A stretch of 53,894 bases of DNA. It comes from Thauera aminoaromatica S2 (GTDB taxonomy: Bacteria; Pseudomonadota; Gammaproteobacteria; Burkholderiales; Rhodocyclaceae). The notes beneath the pieces were generated by a model. It made no database searches, was not told the DNA's origin, and saw nothing but the letters and a program-made list of their open reading frames with translations. The position numbers were made by a program, and so were the translations under genes. Location: positions 1-53,894 of the forward strand of contig NZ_AMXD01000011.1 of assembly GCF_000310185.1 (NCBI RefSeq), given 5' to 3'. Below are positions 34,574 through 43,399 of the stretch, in pieces. How positions within the stretch are numbered: the first letter of the stretch is position 1; every line of letters starts with the position of its first letter.

Positions 34574-36424
34574 ATGCCGGGCTTGAACCTGATCGACGTA
34601 ATCTGGCCGATGATGGCCGCCACCAGCTTGACGCTGGCGGTCATCTTTTTCTTCATCTGGATTCACCTTCGGGCCCAGCGCGATTACCTGGCTTTCGCCC
34701 TGTTCGCCGTCTGCGTCTGGTTTTACACGTTCGGCGAGTGGTCGCTGATGCGGGCGACGACGCCCGAGGCCTACGGCGACACCCTGCGCTGGATGATGGT
34801 CGTGGTCCCGATCGGGGTCATCCTCCTGGCCGCGTTCATCCGCTGGCACCTGCGCGCAGGCCGCGACTGGCTGTTCTGGAGCGTCTGCGGCCTGCGGCTG
34901 CTCGGCATCCCGCTCAACTTCCTGTTCGGGGCCAATGTCGTCTATTCGGAGATCACCGAGCTCCAGCAACAGGCGACCATGTTCGGCGACAGCATCGCCA
35001 TGCCGGTCGGCGTCCCGGGGCCCTTCCACTGGCTGGTCAACAACCTCGCCGACATCCTGCTGGTCCTCTTTCTCGCCGACGCAACCCATTCCGCCTGGCG
35101 CCGCGGCGACGCTCTGACCCGGCGGCGCGCCCTTTTGGTCGGTGGCGGCACCATCCTGTTCTTCCTCATCGCCGCGGGCCATGCCACGCTGCTGCACGCC
35201 GGACTGGCATCCTCGCCATATCTGATCAGCATCAGCTTTCTCGGCATCGTCCTGGTCATGTCCTATCAGCTGGGCTTCGATGTCTTCCGCTCGGTGCACC
35301 TGGCCATCCAGCTGCGCGAGAGCGAACAGCGGATGGAGCTGGCCGTCCATGCCGCGCGCCTCGGGCTCTGGGAATGGGACATCGAGCGCGACGTCTTCTG
35401 GGCCAACGACACCGGCTATGCGATGTTTTCCTTTCTGCCCGGCGAGCGCGTGGACTTCGACAGGTTCAGCCAGCGCATCCATCCCGAGGAGAGAGCCGCA
35501 GTCGTTACCGCCGTCCACGATGCCCTCGCCAACCATCGCCGCTACGAGAAGGAATACCGCATCGTCCTGCCCTCCGGCGACACCCGCTGGATGCACGCCT
35601 GGGGGCAGGCCGAATACAGCGCCAGCGGCAAGCCGACCAAGCTGCTCGGCGTCGTCCTCGATGCCACCGAGCGCAAGCTGGCGGAGCAGCGCCAGGACGA
35701 GATCGAGAGACTGGCCAACCGCCAGCGCGACGAACTCGCGCACCTGTCGCGCGTCGCCATGCTGGGCGAGCTTTCCGGCGCTCTCGCCCATGAGCTGAAC
35801 CAGCCGCTGACCTCGATCCTCAGCAATGCCCAGGCGGCCCAGCTGTTCATCGCCCGCGGCGTGGTGAGCGCCGACGAGATCGGCCCCATCCTCGACGACA
35901 TCGTCAAGGCCGACCGCCGTGCCGGCGACATCATCCGGCGCCTGCGGCGGTTGCTAAAGAAGGACGACTCGACGCGGCAGTGGCTCGACCTCAACGAGGT
36001 GGTCAGCGAGGTCCTGCGGCTGACCAACAGCGACCGCGTTTCCCGCGGGATCACCATCAAGCTCGAGTTGTCGCCGGACCTGCCTCCTGTCTATGGCGAC
36101 GAGGTGCAATTGCAGCAGGTCCTCCTGAACCTGCTGAACAACGCCTGCGATGCCATCGAGGCCGTCGACGCGCTGCCGGCGCTGACCGTCCGCACCGTAT
36201 GCGAGGCCGGCAACGTCATCGTCTCCGTGGCCGACCGCGGCAGCGGCATCGGCGCCGAGGACATGGAGCGCATCTTCGAGCCCTTCGTCACCACCAAGGC
36301 CAAGGGCTTGGGCTTGGGCCTGTCGATCTGCCGGACCATCATCCAGGCTCACGGCGGCCGGCTCTGGGCTGAAAACCGGCAGGACGGCGGCGCGGTCTTC
36401 CACTTCGTGGTGCCTGTCGCGTGA
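34574..36424 (+). CDS. Membrane PAS sensor histidine kinase (FixL/DctS-like)
   Basis: The ATG at 34574 (the frame opens at 34538) gives 616 residues. About seven TM segments fill residues 10-232, followed by a PAS domain (about 250-370, LGLWEWDIERDVFWANDTGYAMF... ATERKLAEQ). The HisKA-type H-box has His406 (GALAHELNQPLTSILSNAQAA), and the ATPase has ADRGSGIG and GLGLGLSICRTII. The HELNQPLTSI form is typical of kinases paired with FixJ-type regulators. The 7TM-like N-terminus suggests sensing in or at the membrane. The ligand is unknown. Confidence 0.92.
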   Translation: MPGLNLIDVIWPMMAATSLTLAVIFFFIWIHLRAQRDYLAFALFAVCVWFYTFGEWSLMRATTPEAYGDTLRWMMVVVPIGVILLAAFIRWHLRAGRDWLFWSVCGLRLLGIPLNFLFGANVVYSEITELQQQATMFGDSIAMPVGVPGPFHWLVNNLADILLVLFLADATHSAWRRGDALTRRRALLVGGGTILFFLIAAGHATLLHAGLASSPYLISISFLGIVLVMSYQLGFDVFRSVHLAIQLRESEQRMELAVHAARLGLWEWDIERDVFWANDTGYAMFSFLPGERVDFDRFSQRIHPEERAAVVTAVHDALANHRRYEKEYRIVLPSGDTRWMHAWGQAEYSASGKPTKLLGVVLDATERKLAEQRQDEIERLANRQRDELAHLSRVAMLGELSGALAHELNQPLTSILSNAQAAQLFIARGVVSADEIGPILDDIVKADRRAGDIIRRLRRLLKKDDSTRQWLDLNEVVSEVLRLTNSDRVSRGITIKLELSPDLPPVYGDEVQLQQVLLNLLNNACDAIEAVDALPALTVRTVCEAGNVIVSVADRGSGIGAEDMERIFEPFVTTKAKGLGLGLSICRTIIQAHGGRLWAENRQDGGAVFHFVVPVA

Positions 36425-36480
36425 ACCCTGCCAATCGCCGCCCGGGCTGCTGGCGGACGGATCGCCGGCTCGTCCGGCGG

Positions 36481-36525
36481 TAAGACCAAGGTCTGATTTC
36501 TCGCCCCAGCCCCGGCGCATAACCT
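36481..36525 (+). promoter_or_regulatory. TAAGACCAAG promoter of the sulfatase gene
   Basis: TAAGACCAAG at 36481-36490, TGAT at 36494-36497 and a -10-like TAACCT at 36520-36525, with the same spacing as the other two sites. Confidence 0.72.
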
Positions 36526-36608
36526 TCTCCTCCATGCCGGGTGGAGCGCGTGTGCGCTCTCCGGCGCATCGGTCCACCCCGGACCGTCTTCGACGGAAGG
36601 AGAAAACA

Positions 36609-38345
36609 ATGACCATTCCCCGCAACACCCCCAACCCGTCCCCGGGCAGTCGCTGGCGGAAACTCGCCGCCTGCGCCGGGATGCTGATGGCAGCCGGCCT
36701 CGGCTTGTTGCATGGCGCCCCCCAGGCCAGTGCTGCCGAGCCGGCCAAGAAACCCAATATCCTGCTGATCGTTGCCGACGACATGGGCTATTCCGATGTC
36801 GGCGCCTTCGGCGGCGAGATCGAGACCCCGAACATCGACGCGCTGGCCCAGCGCGGCCTGAGCGCGACCAATTTCTACGTCGCCCCGACCTGCTCGCCGA
36901 CCCGCTCGATGCTGCTCACCGGCACCGACAACCACGTCGCCGGCTTTGGCGTCATGTCCGAGTACACGGGGCCGCAGCAGAAGGGCAAGCCCGGCTACGA
37001 AGGCCATCTGAACCAGCGCGTGACCAGCATCGCCACCCTGTTGCGCGATTCCGGCTACCACACCTACATGGCCGGCAAATGGCACCTCGGCGAGGAGAAG
37101 GGACAGTGGCCGGCCGACCAGGGCTTCGAGCGCGACTTCACCCTGATGCAGGGTGGCGGCAGCCACTGGTCGGATATGGGTTATCCCAACCCCCAGCATC
37201 CGAACCTGACCTTCACGCGCAACGGCAAGCTGCTCGACAAGCTGCCCGACGACCACTTCTCGACGGCGGCCTTCAGCGATTTCATCACGCAGTCGATCGA
37301 CGAGAACAAGGCCGACGGCAAGCCCTTCTTCGCCTATCTCTCCTACCAGGCGGTGCATAGCCCCTTCGCCCTGCCGGACGACTGGATCGACAAGTACAAG
37401 GGACGCTACGACCAGGGCTACGATGCACTGCGCGCCGAGCGCCTGGCGCGGATGAAGGCGATGGGACTGGTCGGCGCCGACGTCAGCCTGGCACCGCGCA
37501 TGCCCAACGTGCCCGCGTGGGACAGCCTGACGCCCGAGCAGAAGAAGATTTCCGCCCGCAAGATGGAAGTCTATGCGGCGATGGTGGCCAACATGGACCA
37601 CCACATCGGCCGCGTCCTCGGCCACCTGAAGGCCAACGGCCAGCTCGACAACACGCTGGTGCTGTTCTTCTCCGACAACGGCGCCGAACCGGTCGAACTG
37701 CTCGAGCTCGCGGCCTCGGTCGATCCGGCGATGAAGGTCTGGCTGGAGAAGAACTGGGACACCAGGCCGGAAAACTGCGGCCGCAAGATGTCCGTCTGTG
37801 ACTACGGCGCCGCCTGGGCCCAGGTCGGCTCGACCCCCTTCAACTACTTCAAGCACTACACCGCCGAGGGCGGCATCCGCTCGCCGCTGATCGCCGCCGG
37901 TCCCGGCGTCGTCTCCGACGGCCAGACCACCCGGGCCGTCCTGCACGTGACCGATGTCGTACCGACACTCCTCGAACTTGCCGGCGTCAGCCACCCGTCG
38001 CAGCGCGGAGGAAGCGATCAGGCACCGCTGACCGGCAAGTCGATGCAGCCTGTCCTCGTCGGCAAGGCGCAGGACATCCGCAGCGCCGACGAATGGATCG
38101 GCTGGGAGCTGTTCGGCAACCGCGCCCTGCGCCAGGGCGACTGGAAGGCCCTGTCCCTGCTGAAGGCAGCCGGCGGCACCGGCGAATGGCAGCTGTACAA
38201 CCTGAAGGACGACCCGACGGAGTCACGCGACCTGGCGTCCAGCCAGCCGGCCAAGCTCGCGGAGCTGACCCGGCTGTGGGACCTCTATGCCAGCCAGAAC
38301 GGCGTCATTCTCACCGGTGACGGTCCGTTCAAGGGCAGGAAATAA
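36609..38345 (+). CDS. Secreted sulfatase (arylsulfatase type, FGly)
   Basis: The 578-residue protein starts MTIPRNTPNP, with AAGGAG upstream. A signal peptide (residues about 20-43, ending AQASA-like ASAAEP) targets it to the periplasm. Catalytic motifs: metal Asp57/Asp58 (VADDMGYSDVG), CSPTR with Cys95 as the formylglycine precursor, AGKWHLG, and FFSDNGAEP. It hydrolyses sulfate esters; the substrate is unknown. A formylglycine-generating enzyme is not in the window. It is followed by a beta-barrel gene in the same operon. Confidence 0.93.
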   Translation: MTIPRNTPNPSPGSRWRKLAACAGMLMAAGLGLLHGAPQASAAEPAKKPNILLIVADDMGYSDVGAFGGEIETPNIDALAQRGLSATNFYVAPTCSPTRSMLLTGTDNHVAGFGVMSEYTGPQQKGKPGYEGHLNQRVTSIATLLRDSGYHTYMAGKWHLGEEKGQWPADQGFERDFTLMQGGGSHWSDMGYPNPQHPNLTFTRNGKLLDKLPDDHFSTAAFSDFITQSIDENKADGKPFFAYLSYQAVHSPFALPDDWIDKYKGRYDQGYDALRAERLARMKAMGLVGADVSLAPRMPNVPAWDSLTPEQKKISARKMEVYAAMVANMDHHIGRVLGHLKANGQLDNTLVLFFSDNGAEPVELLELAASVDPAMKVWLEKNWDTRPENCGRKMSVCDYGAAWAQVGSTPFNYFKHYTAEGGIRSPLIAAGPGVVSDGQTTRAVLHVTDVVPTLLELAGVSHPSQRGGSDQAPLTGKSMQPVLVGKAQDIRSADEWIGWELFGNRALRQGDWKALSLLKAAGGTGEWQLYNLKDDPTESRDLASSQPAKLAELTRLWDLYASQNGVILTGDGPFKGRK

Positions 38346-38387
38346 GCGCCGGATCAGTCGGTCGATGATGAAACCAGGAGCAACACG

Positions 38388-39173
38388 ATGAGGAAGATCG
38401 CTTACCGACTGCCGCTGACCCTGGCCGGTCTGCTCGCGGGCCTCGGCCCGCTGGGCGCGGCCCAGGCCGCAGATGAATGGGACGTCGCCGTCACCCCCTA
38501 TCTCTGGGCCACCGGCATGAAGGGCGACACGCAAGCCGGCAGGCTGCCGAAGACGAGCGTCGACATGAAGTTCTCGGACATCATGGACACCCTGGACTTC
38601 GGCCTGATGGGCCAGCTGGAGGCGCGCAAGAACCGCTGGGGCGTCTTTGTCGACGCCATCTACATGAAGCTGTCCGATAGCGCCGAAGCCTCGCCGGCGG
38701 TTCTCGGCGGCTCCCCGGACCTGCACGCCAAGGCGAGGATCAAGCAAAGCACGCTGGCCGCCGCGCTGACCTACCGGGCGCTCGAGGGCCCGTCACCGGT
38801 CGACCTGTTCGGCGGGCTCCGCTACACCAGGCTCGACGTCGATGTCGATGTCGACGCCAGCGTCTTCGGCGGCGCGGTCGGCGTGCAGGTGAAGCGCGAC
38901 GCCACCAAGGACTGGGTCGACCCCTACATCGGCGTACGTGCCCAGCACAGCCTGAACGACAAATGGACGCTGGTCGGCTATGGAGATGTCGGCGGCTTCG
39001 GTGTCGGCGCCGACTTCACCTGGCAGGCCTCGCTGGGCGCCAACTACGATCTGTCCAAAACCACCTCGGCCAGCTTCGGTTACCGCTATTTCAGCGTCGA
39101 CTACGACGACGACGGCTTTCTCTACGACATGGAGAACGAAGGCCTGTACCTGGGCGTGAGCTTCCGCTTCTGA
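38388..39173 (+). CDS. Outer-membrane beta-barrel protein
   Basis: The 261-residue protein has a signal peptide (MRKIAYRLPLTLAGLLAGLGPLGAAQAA...) and a mature start DEWDVAVTPYLWATGMKGD. Strands alternate through the protein, and it ends GLYLGVSFRF with a terminal Phe, typical of outer-membrane insertion. It resembles the family of OMP/porin-like proteins with PYLWATG openings. It lies 42 bases after the sulfatase stop, with AGGAG before the ATG. Confidence 0.85.
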   Translation: MRKIAYRLPLTLAGLLAGLGPLGAAQAADEWDVAVTPYLWATGMKGDTQAGRLPKTSVDMKFSDIMDTLDFGLMGQLEARKNRWGVFVDAIYMKLSDSAEASPAVLGGSPDLHAKARIKQSTLAAALTYRALEGPSPVDLFGGLRYTRLDVDVDVDASVFGGAVGVQVKRDATKDWVDPYIGVRAQHSLNDKWTLVGYGDVGGFGVGADFTWQASLGANYDLSKTTSASFGYRYFSVDYDDDGFLYDMENEGLYLGVSFRF

Positions 39174-39334
39174 CGCAGCCCCCCGGGACGGTTCAGGCCG
39201 TCCCGGCTTCCACACCTGAATCGAGCCGCGCCAAGCACGAACCTTGCGCCGATCGGTATCACCCCTTCCCTTCCTGATGCAGCAGAACGCCGTAGCGCGC
39301 GGCATGCGGGCAGCGATTGCCCGCGGCGAGAGAC

Positions 39335-41593
39335 TCATCGCTCCCGCAAGGTCTCGCACAAAGCCTTGGCTTGCCGGTCCCCCGGGAAGCGCTCGAGCAA
39401 TTCCTCGGCATAGGCGCGCGCCCTGACCATGTCCTTCTGGTCGCGACTGATCGTCGCCAGGGCGAAAAGGACATCGCGATTGCCCGGATGCTGCGATTTC
39501 GCCTGACGCAGGATGCGCAGGGCGCCGGCCCCGTCGCCACTGCCCTGCAGGGCCAGGGCATAGACATAGCTGTAGTGGGCATTGCCGCTTTCCGCTTCGG
39601 CAGCCTGGCGCAGCCACTGCAGGGCTTCGCCGCGGCGTTGCTGGCGGATCAGATTGAGGCCGAGGGTATGGCGCAGGTCGGCATCGAAGGTGATCCTGTC
39701 GATGCCCTCGCGCAGCAGGTGCTCGCCCTCGCCTTCGCGCTGCTGCAGGCGGTAAAGGTCGGCCAGGTTGACATAGGCCGGGACGAAACGAGCATCCAGC
39801 CGCAGTGCCGTCCGGTAGGCCTGCTCCGCCTGCTCGCCGTCGCCCATCGACAGGGCGAGCAGGCCCTGGCTGACATGACTCTCGGGCAGATCGGCGTTGA
39901 CCTGAAGCGAAGCTTCGTACTCGGCCACGCCGCGCAGCAGTTCCTCCCGCTGGGCCGCCGGCAGTCGCTCGCGCAGCAGCGGGGCAAGAACCCGGACAGC
40001 CTCGAGGCGTACCGTCCGCTCGCTGTCGCGCAGGCTGCTCCAGCCCTGCTCGAAGCGGGTGCGCGCATCCGCCACCTCGAGGAAGCGCAACGAGGCGGCG
40101 CGCACCAGCGGCTGCCGATCCGCCAGCAAGGCCTGCAGCCTGGACGGCGGCGGCACCGTCCCCAGGCCGGCCAGGCGGCTGGCGGCGCTGCCGCGGACAA
40201 TCGCCGGCTGCTGCGGATCGCTCGCCACCGCCAGCAAGCGGGCAGCCCCGTCGGCCGCACCGGTGGCGGCCGCATGGAAGGCTTCGGCAAAATGCGGCCC
40301 GCGCATCCGGCTCTCGGGATACCACCGGGAAAGGGCACGGGCCGCCCATTCGTGGCCCTGCTGCGCATGGCATCCGGCACAGGCGTTCGGCGTGCCCAGC
40401 CTGACGGAGAGATCGGGACGCGGCACACGGATGCTGTGGTCGGCGCGCCAGTCATGGACCATGTACGCCCGCTGCGGCATATGGCAGCTGGTGCAACTGG
40501 CCCCCGGGCTGCCCGCCGGGTGATGGTGGTGCGCCGGGGTGTCGTAGCGTGCCGCCGGATGGCAGCTGGCGCACAGGGCATTGCCCTCGGCCCGCAGCTT
40601 CAGGCTGTGCGGCTCGTGGCAGTTGGTGCAGGCGACGCCGGCCGCATGCATCCGGCTCTGCGTGTAGGAGGCGTACTCGAAGACCTCGTCCTTGATCTGG
40701 CCGTCGGCAAAGTACAGCCGCTCCTCGAGCAGGGCCAGGCGATGGCTGTTGCCCAGCGGGCGGCCACCGCCGTCATCGGACCAGATCGGCCCGCGCCGCG
40801 AATGGCAGCGGGCACAGGCCTCGACCTGCGCTGCAGCGCTGGCCGGCGTGCTTGGCCGCGGCTTGCCGCTGACCGGATCGAAGGCCCAGGTGGTGGTGGC
40901 CGCGGCAGCCAGCGAAACCGTCAGTCCCTTGTCGCCCGCCGGACGCCTTGCCGCCGGCAGTGCGGCCCAGTCGGCATGCTTGCCGCCGGCACCGTGACAG
41001 GCCTCGCAGGCGACGTTGATCTCGCTCCAGGTCGTCCGGTAACGATCGGCCGCCAGGTCGTAGTTCTTCTGCAGATTGGTCGAGTGACACTCGGCACACT
41101 GATGGTTCCAGGTCTGGCTGCGCGCCGTCCAGTGCTGCGGATGGCGGTGATCCATCGGCTCATTGGGGTAAAGATGGAACCAGCGCTGGCCGCCGACGGC
41201 CGCCGGCCGGCTATCCCAGGCGATACCCAGCGCCTGGACATGGCCATTGGGCAACTCGATCAGGTACTGCTGCAACGGCGTCCAGCCGAAGGTGTATTTG
41301 ATCCGGTAGTCCTGCAACTTGCCATCCGGGCCATCGGTGCGCACGAAATAGCTGCCGTCCTTGCGATAGAAGCGCGAGGTCACGCCATGCGCGGTGAAGG
41401 TGGCGTCGTTGAAGTCGCCCAGGACCTTGTCGGTTGCCGCCACGGCCATCGCCAACTCGTGATGCGAGCCGCGCCAGGCCTCGGCCTCCGCCTGATGGCA
41501 GGCGACGCAGCGGGTACTGCCGACATACCCGGAGCCAGCCACCGACCAGGGGGCCAACAGCAGGGCAAGAATGAAGACGGCGAGTTGCCTCAT
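39335..41593 (-). CDS. Octahaem cytochrome c with HEAT/TPR repeats
   Basis: The 752-residue protein has a signal peptide (residues about 1-20, ending SVAGSG) and eight CxxCH motifs (CVACH, CAECH, CEACH, CARCH, CTNCH, CASCH, CTSCH, CAGCH) in the first 60 percent. The rest carries HEAT-like and TPR repeats (ADLPESHVSQGLLALSMGDGEQAEQAYRTAL, FVPAYVNLADLYRL). Such cytochromes occur in periplasmic redox complexes; the TPR part suggests a partner-binding platform. It is the second gene after the DUF3313 gene (77-bp gap) and probably shares its regulated promoter. Confidence 0.9.
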   Translation of the reverse strand: MRQLAVFILALLLAPWSVAGSGYVGSTRCVACHQAEAEAWRGSHHELAMAVAATDKVLGDFNDATFTAHGVTSRFYRKDGSYFVRTDGPDGKLQDYRIKYTFGWTPLQQYLIELPNGHVQALGIAWDSRPAAVGGQRWFHLYPNEPMDHRHPQHWTARSQTWNHQCAECHSTNLQKNYDLAADRYRTTWSEINVACEACHGAGGKHADWAALPAARRPAGDKGLTVSLAAAATTTWAFDPVSGKPRPSTPASAAAQVEACARCHSRRGPIWSDDGGGRPLGNSHRLALLEERLYFADGQIKDEVFEYASYTQSRMHAAGVACTNCHEPHSLKLRAEGNALCASCHPAARYDTPAHHHHPAGSPGASCTSCHMPQRAYMVHDWRADHSIRVPRPDLSVRLGTPNACAGCHAQQGHEWAARALSRWYPESRMRGPHFAEAFHAAATGAADGAARLLAVASDPQQPAIVRGSAASRLAGLGTVPPPSRLQALLADRQPLVRAASLRFLEVADARTRFEQGWSSLRDSERTVRLEAVRVLAPLLRERLPAAQREELLRGVAEYEASLQVNADLPESHVSQGLLALSMGDGEQAEQAYRTALRLDARFVPAYVNLADLYRLQQREGEGEHLLREGIDRITFDADLRHTLGLNLIRQQRRGEALQWLRQAAEAESGNAHYSYVYALALQGSGDGAGALRILRQAKSQHPGNRDVLFALATISRDQKDMVRARAYAEELLERFPGDRQAKALCETLRER

Positions 41594-41670
41594 GTCAAGT
41601 CCGCTCCTGCGTCGTCACCACCCGGTCGCATGCCATGCCGGCAGCGACCGGGTCGCCCACGTCGCCCCCT

Positions 41671-42342
41671 CTAGTTGGCAGCCTTGGCGGCCTGCATGAA
41701 GGCGGCGGCATCCTTGGCCCAGGCGTCGATGGCCGGTTGCATCTGCTCGAGGGTCAGCGTGTCCTTGACGGTCTTCAGCTTGGCGCCTTCACCTTCACGC
41801 ATGCCAGCGGCAACGAGCTGGCCGGTCGCGGTGTCGGTCACCTCGTATTCGAGAGCCAGAACAGCGCGTTTGGTGGTCTGGCCCATGGTCAGCACGAAGG
41901 CGACGGGCAGCAGCTGGTAAGGCTTCAGACCCTCGTCCTTGGCCGCTGCTGCGGTGACCGCCGGACGCATTCGCAGGACATTGGGCCCAGGCTTGTCGAC
42001 TACGCGCACCACCGTCTGCAATTCGCGGCGAAAGGCCTCGTCGAGGGCGGCAGCGATCTGGTTCAGCGTGGCCATGCCCAGCTGTTCCGTCGGCTGCGGC
42101 GCCGGATGGAAGACCGTCTTGTCCACCATCACGGCGTCGTACTGAGCGAACGAGATCCCCGGGGCGACCCAGCGCCTGGCGCGTTCGCCCGACGGCGAAC
42201 GGACCTCCTCCATACTGGCGTAGGTGGTGTCCTTGAGGAAACCGGACGGGGCGCCCAGATCTTTCTTGTCGTCGGCCAGCGCTTGATTGGCAAGGACACT
42301 GGCCGCCAGGGCCATGCCCGTCAAATAGGCAGGGAAACGCAT
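41671..42342 (-). CDS. DUF3313-family exported protein
   Basis: The ATG at 42342 (AGGAG upstream) gives 223 residues with a signal peptide (YLTGMALAASVLANQALA). The mature part GFLKDTTYASMEEVRSPSGERARRWVAPGISFAQYDAVMVDKTVFHPAP resembles the DUF3313 family, often lipoproteins, although no lipobox is visible here. No function is assigned. It heads the cytochrome operon and has the shared TAAGACC promoter. Confidence 0.82.
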   Translation of the reverse strand: MRFPAYLTGMALAASVLANQALADDKKDLGAPSGFLKDTTYASMEEVRSPSGERARRWVAPGISFAQYDAVMVDKTVFHPAPQPTEQLGMATLNQIAAALDEAFRRELQTVVRVVDKPGPNVLRMRPAVTAAAAKDEGLKPYQLLPVAFVLTMGQTTKRAVLALEYEVTDTATGQLVAAGMREGEGAKLKTVKDTLTLEQMQPAIDAWAKDAAAFMQAAKAAN

Positions 42343-42383
42343 CGCATTGCTCCTGAAGGCACATGAAGGGGGGAGGTGTCTTG

Positions 42384-42428
42384 ATCGTAAGCTGCCGACC
42401 GTTCGCCGACTATCGGGCTTTGGTCTTA
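42384..42428 (-). promoter_or_regulatory. TAAGACCAAA promoter of the DUF3313/cytochrome operon
   Basis: On the minus strand TAAGACCAAA (42428-42419) is followed by CGAT (42415-42412) and a -10-like TACGAT (42389-42384), with the same spacing as at 33188 and 36481. Confidence 0.72.
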
Positions 42429-42555
42429 CAGCCAGGCTGAAGATCGCCTCGCGCGCCCCCTCGGGCCGATCACCCTCGACGTGGTGAAAGCCCCTCATGC
42501 ATCCGCCTTGAGATTCCAGGGCAGAAGGGCTGCGCCGTTGGCAGGCCTGCTTCGA

Positions 42556-43335
42556 TCAGGACGACACCACCCCGATGCACGGCGGCAGCTGATCCTCCCC
42601 CGGCCAGCGCGACCAGTCGGGGTCGGGCAGCGCGTTGAAGACCTGGCGCAGGCTGGCGCCCCACTCCTTGTGGATCATGTCGAAATAAGGGTTGTCCCAA
42701 TCCACGCTGACGTGGCGGGCGACGCGCAGTTCGTCGCGGCGGTAGATCAGCAGGTCGAGCGGCAAGCCCACCGACAGGTTGGAGCGGATGGTCGAGTCCA
42801 TCGAGATCAGCGCGCACTTGGCGGCCTCGTCGAGCGAGGTCTTGCTGGTGACGATGCGGTCGATGATCGGCTTGCCGTATTTCGACTCGCCGATCTGGAA
42901 GTACGGCGTGTCGATCGAGGCCTCGATGAAGTTGCCGGCCGAGTAGATGTTGAACAGGCGCGGCGACTCGTCGCCGATCTGCCCGGCGAGGATGAAGCTG
43001 GCGTTGAACTCCACGCCGAACTGCTTGAGCGCCTCGGCGTCCTGGCGATGCACGCCGCGGATGGTCTCGCCGACCAGGCGGGCGCACTCGAACAGGGTCG
43101 GCGCGTTCCACAGGCTGTCGCGGTCCTGCACCGCGGCGTGCTCGCGCAGCAGGCTGATCACCGCCTGGGTGATGGCGAGGTTGCCGGCGCTCATCAGCAC
43201 CAGCACGCGGTCGCCGGCACGCTCGAACACGGTCATCTTGCGGAAGGTGTTGATGTGGTCCACGCCCGCGTTGGTGCGCGAGTCGGACAGGCAGACCAGC
43301 CCCTCGTCGAGGCACATGGCGACGCAGTAGGTCAT
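42556..43335 (-). CDS. Anbu proteasome-type peptidase
   Basis: The 259-residue protein starts MTYCVAMCLDEGLVCLSDSRTNAGVDHINTFRKM. Thr2 becomes the N-terminal nucleophile after Met removal, and the proteasome Asp17 and Lys32/33 equivalents (SDSR, FRKM) are present. The Anbu family (ancestral beta-subunit) forms proteasome/HslV-like rings. Its neighbours, an alpha-E protein and an ATP-grasp enzyme, match the conserved Anbu cluster, in which the peptidase is thought to act on the cluster's products or targets. Confidence 0.93.
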   Translation of the reverse strand: MTYCVAMCLDEGLVCLSDSRTNAGVDHINTFRKMTVFERAGDRVLVLMSAGNLAITQAVISLLREHAAVQDRDSLWNAPTLFECARLVGETIRGVHRQDAEALKQFGVEFNASFILAGQIGDESPRLFNIYSAGNFIEASIDTPYFQIGESKYGKPIIDRIVTSKTSLDEAAKCALISMDSTIRSNLSVGLPLDLLIYRRDELRVARHVSVDWDNPYFDMIHKEWGASLRQVFNALPDPDWSRWPGEDQLPPCIGVVSS

Positions 43336-43399
43336 GGGTTCGATCCCGTCGGTTCATTGGCCCGGCCCCGGGTCCGGGCCGGAAGACGCCGCGTACCGG

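Noticed and set aside
39183-39206. Hairpin CCGGGACGG-CCGTCCCGG as terminator of the beta-barrel gene
   Set aside because: The stem is good but no T run follows on either strand, so it is not listed as a terminator.
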